A DNA stretch of 64,000 nucleotides from Glandiceps talaboti. Taxonomy: Eukaryota; Hemichordata; Enteropneusta; Spengelidae. Both the position numbers and the translations under genes were made by a program. The notes beneath the pieces were generated by a model, which did no database searches, was not told the DNA's origin, and saw only the letters and a program-made list of their open reading frames with translations. Within the stretch, counting starts at the first letter, position 1, and each line of letters begins with the position of its first letter. Below are positions 47,576 through 58,367 of the stretch, piece by piece. Location of the stretch: the NCBI RefSeq assembly GCF_964340395.1, contig NC_135564.1, positions 7,267,361 through 7,331,360 of the forward strand, given 5' to 3'.

Positions 47576-50500
47576 TGCCCTTTCAATTCAAGAGAATTAT
47601 AAACATAACACAACGAAATGTTATATTATCTACTTTTCGATACACAGTCAGCGAACAATCAATCAAGCAGACATTACACGTATTATGTAGATCTTTATCA
47701 ACTTGCAGCATAGCACAATCATCAACAACAAAAAACGTCATATAGCAGGCCAGTATCACCACTAAACATCATGAATACTAAGGTCACAGACTAATGATCA
47801 AAGTACAGAAAAACATGACAAGTATATGACAAGCCTCAAGCAGTCTTATATAACTCAACCTACGGTTTCATCTTACACTTAGACTTATCATAAAATTTTA
47901 AAACTTCTATCTTGCGTCACTACTAAGACGACATAATGGAATAGACAAATCACCTGCTATCATCTGTAATATGTAGTGAGTTTAACAATACATTATTAAC
48001 GTGTGCTTTCAATGGGGAAAGCTCAGTGGTATGATATTACAGTTATTAGGCCGCTACTCAAACAGCTATCGTATTAATAATGATCTTCATGGATCTCACA
48101 TATCGAGATATTTTGTTTCGACCTGAAAACTAAAAAACTAAAATATATTATTCTAAATGTTTACGTGAATATACTTCCTTGAGTGGGAATAAGACTGAAA
48201 CATGCTCAATGAACAAGACAATACATTATATATAGAATAAGATTACATACTTTAGTGCATAGTATGAGTAGAACAGCGTAAATATATCCATCCCGTTAGA
48301 GGCATGAGATTATATATACGGTTATACGGTACAAGTCGTGACCTACACAGATTTACAATCACAATCTTAATACACGTATCTATTAATCATAACCATTGTC
48401 ATGGCAACATATAGTTTGCCACCCTGACAGGAACTTATTTGGTATTATTCAGTCATAGAGGATGGCATGGGATAATTACGGCTGTTATCCCATCCCACTG
48501 AAAGTGATCAAATGGGAGCAAAACGGATATTATAAAGCTAATAGCTATTCACAAGGAAGTGTGTTGGTACTTATACCTACCACATGCTGTCTTTTTAATG
48601 TGTCTATCCCGTTATTTTAAGGTAATTTGATGAAGTCGTAACCTCTTTACGTGTGTGCAATACACCTGCTCTAGAAAATGTAACATTGGCAAAAACACAA
48701 AGTAAACACAATGGAGACTGTATATTCAACATTTGTGTGATCATTAAATTTGCGTAAATGCGATGCTAAAGATGCCTCGTGTACTAGTCTGACTAAGCAA
48801 TGTGTTTTAATGAATAGAATAACATACCTGTTTTAAATTGCATGTGGAACAGTATTGTTTAGTTAAATTATGCAGTTTTAATTATGCGTGCCCCTGATTA
48901 TGAGCTGTTGGTTATCCGAGTACCTTCAATGCATATACACTTTTGTCATTAGAAATACAAGCATGAACCATCTTAATGCAAAGAAATATGACTCTGTCTG
49001 CAATAATTGATATGTACTTTTTACTTTCGACAACGTGAAAATATATTCTTTGGCGACAGTCTCCTATATTTTTTACGTTAATTTTATTGATAGCGTGCAG
49101 GTGTGATTACTTATCGTGTATGTCAATTTCGTGTTTCCTTCAACTTATCCAAGGATATGGTTGATGCAAAACTCTGTAGATACATGCACACATCTGAAGG
49201 CAAGTGATATGGAAAGGAAGTGGACAATTATATCGGAAAAATGAAAATGAAAATAGAACTGATCGATTATTGACAACGTTTTCGTAACGTTATTCGAATG
49301 ATTTAACTTCGGAAAGTGAAAATAATTTGTCAATTTACGTGCGTCATCACTGTGGACAACAACAAAATTGAATTTCCTCCGGGCTGTTATTGAGCAATTC
49401 TTAGAGTATTTAGGTATCAGTTCTATTTGATATATATATATATAAATCCATTGTTATGACATAAAACGTTTAAATGGAAACCTAAACCGATATCTCAGTA
49501 TCAGACAGGAAACTGACACTGATGGACACTGCAGACATATCTAGGATTCAATTAGCCAAGTTCTTTGAAATTGTCACTCTTTAGATTTGCATGTACTTTT
49601 ACGTGTTGACAATTTCCGGTATACATATAATGGGCTAGGCTAAAGTATATTGGTCAAAAGTGACAGAAGATTGTAACCAAGGATTTTACGTTAATTACAC
49701 ACGTTGTGATGACACTATATACATTAGTAGAAGCCAACAGTAATATACAGCGTTTATACGATTTGGATGATATCTAATGTGTACCACTTCGCCCAGCTTT
49801 CAAAGATTGGATAAGCAATCATACTAGCATGCGATCTAGTAAGAAGGGGAAGGGTTCATTGTGAATCGAGTGGTGCTTAAAGATTTTGTGCTTAATCAAA
49901 ACTGCTTTAACCTTTTAAAGAATTTCGACTCAGTCCTCATTTTGTATACAGACAAACGGAAGTTTCGAATAAATGATGACTTACTGAACCTGATTTGTTG
50001 GCAGGCCATTTACTAGACTCGATAACATAGTGGAACAAAAATGCACTCTCCTCCTTATTAACTTGCAATTCACTTTTGAAAAACCTGTAATGTGTTGCTA
50101 TAGACAATTACCATTACATTGTGCTTATCTCATACAGCATGTTCAGGTCTAGATAGCATTACGTCAAAAGCCTATAATTGAAACACAGTCGACTATTTTT
50201 CAAATTTAAATTTCCCCTACGACTCAATTGTAACATAGTTTTGTACCAATACAATTCATTGCGTAATTTACCCACGTTCGATCTTACCTTTTGTATTAAC
50301 ACATGACAGCACTCTAAGCTGAAGTACACGATAACGTATAGAAATATAGACGACAATTGATAAGTTTACTTGCAACCACATTAACTTACACTACGTGCTG
50401 CGATCGACATCAAACGTCACGGTGAATAAATGTGACACTGGGCAAAAATTTCAAAATTTAGAGTAATATCTCTCAGACACTCGCAATGTGGAAATCTCGA

Positions 50501-53457
50501 AAAATGTATATCATCTCGTGTTTTTAGAAAGACCTACATACGCGATTCTTTTATTTCCTTTTGATATGACGTGTTCACTTAAAGTTTGTTTTCCGAGGCT
50601 ATAGATTTTATGTACTGGCGAACTTGGTAAACTTCCCCGTGAATTAAAAACGTAATTAACTAACAAAAGCCTACTGAAATCGTGGCGAGGGTTGTAAAAA
50701 ATACATCAAAGAGTTTAAGTAATTTATGCGGATACTAGCGTACACGGAAGCTTAGGTATTAGTGTGATGGCGTGATAAAGGTGCCGTCCATTGTATACAC
50801 ACATATTATTTTACATAAGGCTTGTATGCTTGACAAAAGCAGCCATGCATACTGATAGATTATGCCTAACAGCTTCCCGTATTCCCAAAAGGAACCCTTC
50901 TATGTCATTTTATCATTCTAATCACAGACAAGTAAGAAACTTACTTGTTTGTGTTCTAATACAAGATATTGCTACTTTATCTTTCTAGTAGACCAGGTAT
51001 GAATGTTGCATACATTTCTTTTCCATCAGTCCTTGATTGTTCGTTTACACTTTTCACTATCTATATTCAGCGAGCAACTGTCAATCTCAGTGAAATATTA
51101 GAGACAGACAGCATCGAAAGAGATCATTGAACTACACTTTTATTCAATCAAAATATATCAATTGTAATCTCTTATTTGATGGAATACATACTTAATGAGT
51201 CTAGAGACTGATAACGTATACTTCCTATCAACGTTTATACTGTCTATATCCACTACGTTAATCAAGATGGTGTCTTGCAATTGGTTCCATGCCAAAGATT
51301 TTACAATATTTAAGGGGAACAAAGGCGGGACTGATGTTGACATAGCCAGAAAAGCCGTTTTCAACAATGCTGCTTCATGCAACCTTTCTGAAATACAGTT
51401 ATGTAGATTGGCAAATGTGGCTTTCAAAACGGCTGCTGTATACCGCGATGATGTATTTTGGGAGGCAAACAAAGCTAGGAGCTCCTAATGTCTCTGACCT
51501 ATTGGCGAGCAGTGTATCATTGTTGAAAAATGACTTTTCTCAGTCACTAAGCATAATGAATTGCAGCTAAGATAAAATCAGCCGCGTCTTTGTTAATTCC
51601 CGTTTTTAGAAGTCACGATTATCCTGATACAAATCAGACAGCATTGGTAACACAACATTTATATTATTCTTGAAATATTATTGATGGGCTCAAAAGGCCA
51701 AAATTAGTTAATTTAAAGAATGAAAGAGAGGGGGGACAAATTATGATTGAAAGTGTGACTGGAGAAAATATAAACAAATTGACTTACAGAGTCCCTATAC
51801 TAAACATCATACACTGAACAATTAGACATTGTCAACCTGTATGATACTCAACACCTGCGTTTAGTGGCGTGCATGATAACATGCGATCGTACGATATGAA
51901 CCAGTGTGACAAGATTGATATAGTTCTGGCGATGCTCTGATATTGTCAGGGATGAAAACGCAGAAATTAGTATCTCGGAAGGAAATCAGTTGCAAAGTAC
52001 GAAACTAATTTACATTCAATGCAGATACATGAGAATATTTGTGAAGTTTGAGTTATCATGATAGTCTCGTCCTATTAATACGACACGGACACGCTGTTGT
52101 AAACAGTTAAACACAACTTTATTTGAAAACTGCAACTGAAAATGTACACAGAAGTGACATATGTTACCGGTCTGGCTATAAATAAAGACTGCCAAGATCA
52201 TGTGCGCGCTTCTAACTTCAATACGGCTGGATCATATGGCCTGAAAACTTATGAAGGCAATCTGATTGGCAGAACTGAACGTACCGGTGAAGAAAAGGCA
52301 CCGAGACTGAATATATAATTGATTGAAATGAAAGCACAGGTGTACAATATAATGAATTGAATTGAAATGAAAGAAAGAAAAGACACATTCAGCATTTAAT
52401 TCACATACAGGACATACAGTTAACATTTAACGACACAGTACTAGGTAGCATTACACATACGGAACATACAGTTAACATTGAATACTGTACACTTAACACA
52501 CATCAAACGTACAATATTCAAGAATGTGACAAATGTGTAATACGCTAAAATATTCGACAAAATCTGTCTCGTGACTGACAAAATGACTAGATTAAAAGAC
52601 CGAATAGATATACTAAAATTCTCTTCATCTGATGTACCTAATCAAGATGCTATTTAAAATTCACCTTTTGTTATGCAATTGTGCTACTTTGATTCAAAGG
52701 TCACGAAAAGTAATTTAAACGACAACAAATAATATGAATAACATGATGGTCCTCCGCTTTGTAATCCTGTTCATTGTGAAACATATTCATCTAGAAAATA
52801 ACGAATACTCATACCCTTTCACTTGCCTTTTTCTAGAAGATTCATACTGAAATGGATAGATGAGTCGAAGATCATAGCATATTAACTTCAATAGATAAGG
52901 GGTATCTAATATCGTTGGTTATATGAAAATGATTGACCTGCAACATATATGCAGCATATTACACACAGATATATCCATACATGCATGTTCAAGCCATTCC
53001 CAAGACCTAATACTCAATAGTGCCATTTAAGTCAGTTATACAGATCCCAATATGCGGTTTATTACCTCAGACTCCTTCGACAGAAAAAATGGCCTCCATG
53101 GAAGAGAAACGTTTGGGTTAAAGATCAGTTTTATTAGATGGAATTAGAAGATATAAAATAAATTGTTGTATTGGCAAGGTAGCCTGTCACAAAGCATTTG
53201 TCATATGATATATAACACCAGAATCTCAAAATGGGGCGTACACTTAGACTCTTCGAAAAGAGGCGCAATGTCGTACCATTGAATAGCAGGGTGCAAAGCC
53301 CTATTTTGAGTGGCAAGGAACCCCTCCTATTTGTTCACATTCAAAGGTACAACGATTAGGTTTTCATCTTACAATATACACAAACATCCTTCGATAAATG
53401 ATGACAACGTTGTATAGATATATTAAAATCAAGGTCATTATAACACGGTTGTGTTCT
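47576..53457. other. Gene-free stretch of about 5.9 kb
   Basis: No exon with a recognisable domain. A hairpin at 48467-48493 has 9-bp perfect arms (ATGGGATAA / TTATCCCAT). A 52-bp imperfect tandem duplication occupies about 52402-52480 (both copies contain ACATACAGTTAACATT). Overlapping open frames on both strands at 51158-51488 are recorded under rejected items. Confidence 0.55.
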
Positions 53458-53586
53458 ATACATACATACATACATCCATCCATACATCCATCCATCCATC
53501 CATCCATCCATACATACATACATACATACATCCATTCATGCAAGCACGCATGCACGCACGCACACACACACACACACACACACATA
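53458..53586. repeat. Compound microsatellite (TACA)-(CATC)-(TACA)-(CGCA)-(CA)
   Basis: Blocks of TACA and CATC alternate, then CACG/CGCA, then (CA)n to about 53583. Frames on both strands are open across it and are artefacts. Confidence 0.97.
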
Positions 53587-54352
53587 CTTACTTACAGAAG
53601 TAACGTCATCTACTTCAAGACTGATTACAGTGTATTTTTAAAAATGAAATTCCTACTTCAGCTATTGTTGTTATTCTTTGCTGTTAACATTTTCTTTATA
53701 GCAGTAGTCATATGTTCAAATTGTATCATTTTGTAACGTGATAGATATGCAGGTACCGATGTTTAAAGATATAATTCCATAACAGCGATATGTTTACCTT
53801 GGAAATGACGAGGAAGACGCAGTCGGATAATGTATTACACTGTCTATTTGGATATTCAATATTGTGTGACCTTTGACTCGTGGGTTGTCAGAGCTACGTC
53901 ATGAGCTGTATGCCTGATGCATGTCATGTGCATACGAAGACTTTCACATACAGGATCTCTTTATCGGCTCTTGCAACGTATAGGCTCTTAGAAACATACG
54001 AAAGGCGTTGTCGAAAATAGATTGCATCGACGTATCTTGGCGGCTAATACATGCACGTGCATACTGCTTGATGTCAACTCGATAATTGCAAAAAACAAGC
54101 GTCGCATGAATCCGAGAAAGCCAGACTTAATGTATACCGAATGTGTTACACGGCGTTTGTTAGCTGTTTGACAGAAGCTAGAGTACATTGGAAACTTGAA
54201 CTGAACATAAAATTCTTGGTTTAAGACGCACTGGCTACTATATATTCTGTGCTAGCCAAAGAACAATACAAAATACACGAGGCGTAGTTTGAATATCACA
54301 AGAATTTTCTTCCGGGCTCGTTAGCACTTTTTTTAAAGGACTGCACATCGCC
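53587..54352 (+). promoter_or_regulatory. Upstream region of receptor exon A; possible TATA box
   Basis: No other exon is seen here. TATATATT at 54239-54246 lies 107 bp before the first ATG and could serve as a TATA box, giving a leader of roughly 80 bases. In a genome this AT-rich the match is weak evidence. A TACGTCA (cAMP-response-element-like) heptamer occurs at about 53894. Confidence 0.25.
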
Positions 54353-55053
54353 ATGAGGGTTCGTCCAGTATTACTTTCATTATTTCAGCTTACTTTTCTT
54401 CTAAACATTCTAGCGCTTAGCAAAACACAAGAAGTTGTTTTGTCTGTAATGTTAAAAATTGACAACGATCCCGTGTTCAAAGAATACTCGGCATCACGCA
54501 TCAGTCCAGCAATTGATATCGCAGTTGAGGAGATAAACAGCCATGGCAATTTATTGAATAACCGTACATTTCGTGCCATTCTCAACGACAGTACATGCAA
54601 TTTGAAATCAGCGGTAAAAGTGATCTCTGATGTTTACACGTCTATCGATCCCGATGTTATCGTTGGACCGGCATGTTGGGAACCAATGGATATCATAGGA
54701 CCGCTTGCCGGACATTGGAACCTACCAATCGTATCTGGCGCCGCGGAGGATCCAACATACAGGAATAGGATCCTCTTTCCAACACTCACGAGAACCTATC
54801 CGGACTATCGAAAATTATCATATGCTCTGGTGAGAATGCTGGAGTATTTTGACATACACTTGGTTGGACTGTTGCACCAAAAGGACCTTTCTTCACCTAA
54901 CTATATCGTGGCATTTGCATGGTACAAATTCTTACACTCTGACACCATCACAAACGTATCGATTCCAAGTGACCCAGCCGGTATTAGGAGTATAGATACA
55001 AAGAATGTTAATGCAGAGTCACTTTTGAACGTAACCAGCGTTTCGAGAAGTAG
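54353..55053 (+). CDS. ANF-receptor-type ligand-binding first exon A (receptor guanylate cyclase-like), partial gene
   Basis: The exon encodes an N-terminal signal peptide (about residues 1-25, with hydrophobic core LLSLFQLTFLLNILAL). This is followed by the first lobe of a periplasmic-binding-protein-like ANF receptor domain. Visible family marks are RISPAIDIAVEEIN (49-62), the GPACW loop (105-109), HWNLPIVSGAA (121-131) and FPTLTRTYP (142-150). C82 and C108 are placed to form the conserved N-terminal disulphide of natriuretic-peptide-type receptors. N-glycosylation sequons occur at N70, N78, N201 and N226. The ATG is in good context (GCCATGA). The exon ends at TAG|GTATTT in phase 2; reading past it reaches a stop after 12 codons, so a splice is needed. 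The extracellular domain would bind a peptide or small ligand. The transmembrane, kinase-homology and cyclase parts are not in the window, so the guanylate cyclase assignment is inference and another ANF-domain receptor is possible. Confidence 0.85.
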
Positions 55054-56495
55054 GTATTTTTTTCTTTATTTGTACCTTTGTAGCAATACTTGAGATTAAA
55101 AAAGGGGTTAAACGCAAGAGATGTGGAGAAAAAAACCATGTCTCGACCATATTTGAATCACAGACTCATCCGAAATACAGATAAAAACAGATAATATGTT
55201 TTCATGAAAAATAGAGCATGTCATCCATCGTCTGAAAGATCACTATCGTGTTAATAGGTTTTCTGTATATTTTTATTCAACGTACCGTTACTGTAATAGC
55301 GTGCGTAGTACATGTTTGGTAGGTTGCACCATTAAACCCTCCACCGTATGGTTTTTTTTTTCAAATTTTCCACACGAAGAAAGAATATTATTCGTACAAT
55401 GATTGCAATAAACATGTAATACTTAGGTCAAGATAAGCCTTACCAAGTGTTTTAATGTGCTGTATGTTCGCATTTGATGAAATAGTTTTGCCGAATTTTG
55501 AATGTTATGGCTGCATGGCCTGTGTAAGCTTATTTTTTTCACTTATAACAGCTAAATTGTTACTCAAACTGACCAGATATAGTAAATTTGAACCTTAAAT
55601 ATGTTATTGATTCCTCTGCTTTTCTAGCGTAGAAACGTATTTATTATAGGAAACGCTTATTACAGGAAAGACAAAAAGAATACAACTTAATTAATGAACC
55701 CAAATCTGAACATATGTTTTCGAGCGTATATATTGATCACTCTTGGAACAGATCAAAATCGAGTTGGTAAATTAGATCGGTACATATTATATCGCTTCTC
55801 ACATGTTAATGGTTCATATATTAATTATTAATATATTGAAAACAAAATTGGCTTAAATTTTTATCGCTTCATTATTTTTGATAATAGCTGGTAGTCTCTA
55901 TGAAGGCGACGTCAAATCGGTGACGGACGTGCAGTAAAGTAACAGAAAATTCACATCATCCTAATTTGAATATTCAAATAAGGTACAACCTCACCTCGAC
56001 AAATAGCTAGGTGGCCTTTTCCAAGTCATATTTCATCGGATCGGATGCACACAACGTGAATTTAGTATCGGGTTTAGCGGAGAATTACACCTGGTAAATT
56101 GAAGACGGTGAGCGCATTTGAGTTCAGTTATAGCTGTGTTACGAAATATTAGTATCTTTTTCCTAAAATCTTGGCAATGATTACCATGTGACAAAAAGAA
56201 ACTGATTGCAACATTTCAATGTTATAGTACCGAATTTTCGATTCTGAGAACCAATCTGATTATTAAACCACCAAGCAGTCAAGAAAATAGCGTTTTATGG
56301 TAACTGTAGCAGGCTTAATCACATCTCAAGGGAGCGGTGTCTAATATGTATGGGAAACTAAAGGAGGAAAGCGCATCATTTCACTGAAAGCGCTTCTCAA
56401 TGATGCCTTCGGGGAATCCGTTCATCGTCTGAATCCACTATTTCAACAGCTGTCATTTCACTCACCAAAGACGTAGCAAACACCATCCTTTTGAT
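55054..56495 (+). other. Interval between receptor exons A and B (intron or promoter B)
   Basis: It starts with a splice donor GTATTT at 55054. I find no frame resembling the second lobe of the ANF domain, a membrane segment or a cyclase domain, and no repeat. If exon A is spliced to a distant body, this interval is intron. It must also hold any promoter for exon B, but no clear TATA box is seen before 56496. Confidence 0.6.
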
Positions 56496-57199
56496 ATGCA
56501 GCTTTTTCGCCACCAACATCTTTGTCTACAACTGGCACTAGTCATATTTGTAGTGGGAATGTGTAGCGCAGAAGAATTTAAGCTGTCCGTGTTCCTAACC
56601 TCCGCGGATGCTCACAGCGATAACCCCTTCACGTCGCCACGCATAGCCCCAGCAATAGATATTGCAATAGACTCGACCAACAACGACCCATCGCTCCTTG
56701 AAGGACAAACCCTTACGTCAATGGTCAACTATAGCAGCTGTAATACAGTGAAAACGGTAATAAAGATGACGGACTTACGGTTTAGATATGACCCTCATGT
56801 CTTTATTGGACCAGCATGTTGGACAGCCATGGATATAGCTTCCCCTTTGGCTAGCCACTGGAATATGCCCATTGTCTCTGGAGCGGCAATAGCTGTGTTC
56901 AACGATCGCCAAAATTTTCCAACTCTTACTAGAACTTATCCTGTCGTTCAAAGACTGTCTTGGGCTTTGATAAAGATGTTAAATTTCTTCGACGTCCATC
57001 TAATTGGTTTTATAGTATTCATGGAAAAACCGTGGAATTTCGTAATGGCATCAAATTTCAATAACGAAGTCAGATATTCTCCAAATATCTCTTTTCCAAG
57101 CAACCCCAATGGTTTCCGAGTCTTCAAAAATGTGTTTCAGTTCTCCTTGGAAAAGAGGCACTCGTTTTATTCTGAAATGGCGAAAGTTTGCAGAAGTAG
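56496..57199 (+). CDS. ANF-receptor-type ligand-binding first exon B (paralogue of exon A), partial gene
   Basis: A signal peptide (about residues 1-25, core LCLQLALVIFVVGMCSA) is followed by the same half-domain as exon A. Marks are RIAPAIDIAIDS (49-60), GPACW (105-109), HWNMPIVSGAA (121-131) and FPTLTRTYP (141-149). C82 and C108 fall at the same residue numbers as in exon A. Aligned by hand without gaps, residues 49-131 are identical at 42 of 83 positions, so the copies are old or fast-evolving. The region after residue about 175 has diverged strongly and has one extra Cys (C232). Sequons occur at N78 and N197. The exon ends at GCAGAAGTAG|GTAACA, phase 2, the same as exon A. No downstream exon is recognised before the window ends. 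Confidence 0.85.
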
Positions 57200-58275
57200 G
57201 TAACACATACTTTCCTCACACGTTTCATAGAGTGTAATCGACAGACGTATACTTAAAGTTAACCATAGCTTACCTAGTACGTTTTAAAACGTATACTGTC
57301 ATCTTTACGTTTAGACTTATTTAGCCAACCACACACATAAGGGTAATTTCGAAAGACGTAATGATGAATTGCATTATCTCAGATTTCATGCAAAAAAGAG
57401 ATAGTTGTTACTTTTCAATTTCTTTGCGGTGCTGAGAATTTCAAAATGTACTTCATACATTAAAAACAGAAGTTAGTTTGATCTTGGTAGTACAGAGATA
57501 CTGGGTCGTTCGTATACTTTTCTTCATTTACTATAATATATATTGATGTGCCTTGTATTACCCTGGTAGATGAAGATTCGATTTTCTAAGATATACAGAA
57601 ACTAAAAGTATTGTCGCAACATGTTGATAAAACAATGATAAGCTATTGAATGGATGTTGGTTTAATAATAGTGTCAGTAGGAAAGCGTCTCTGAAAACTA
57701 GTTTATTTAGAATTCCATGAAGTTGCAGTGCTGTTTTAGGACTTCCAATGTTAACACTTCGTTCATCACAGCGTGATTAGAATCGCACAACTGTTACAGA
57801 GAAACCCACAAGTGTAATGTATCACATTGAAGAACAATATATTTAGTTTGCGTCTATCTTAGTAAACCAAAGGCTGGATTACCACTGTCGTATCAAGCAC
57901 GTCCAGGTTTTGCCATATCACTCTCAAAACATGGGAAAAAGACAGCGCTTTATTTGGTAATGATACCATAGACAATTGATTGAGCCTTGTTAATAAATTA
58001 AGCAATTTCGGCAAGGTCGCGGTCAATATTTTGGTTCCAAGATACACTAAGACATTTAGACTATATCTACTCTATTTTCAAGTTTTTGGCGAGAAATATT
58101 GAAATAGAGTTAGTTATTTCGATCAGCTTATGAATTACAAATTTAGATGTTCTATTGTACCCTGCTGTATGTGAAAACATCGCTTTAGTTGTTGCATTGG
58201 CCGGTATAATATTAGGACAAGCCAGAATATCTAGAGTAGGTAACAGTGGTAACCTCTCATAATGCAGGTATTAAC
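57200..58275 (+). other. Probable intron after exon B
   Basis: It starts with the donor GTAACA. The sequence is AT-rich, without a recognisable exon. Confidence 0.55.
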
Positions 58276-58277
58276 TT

Positions 58278-58324
<47 letters not shown>

Positions 58325-58367
58325 ATTGTTATTGTTGTTGTTATTGTTATTGTTGTTGATATTGTTG
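58276..58367. repeat. (TTG)n microsatellite with TTA variants
   Basis: About 15 pure TTG units to 58322, then mixed TTG/TTA units to about 58367. A second, much longer TTG array lies at 46702. Confidence 0.95.

Noticed and set aside
51158-51488. Overlapping frames of about 100 codons on both strands, resembling a possible exon
   Set aside because: Neither peptide shows a family motif I recognise, both strands are open at once, and no paired splice signals support an exon. It would need a transcript or homologue to be called.
54385-54600. Minus-strand 71-codon frame opposite exon A
   Set aside because: Shadow of the receptor exon on the other strand.
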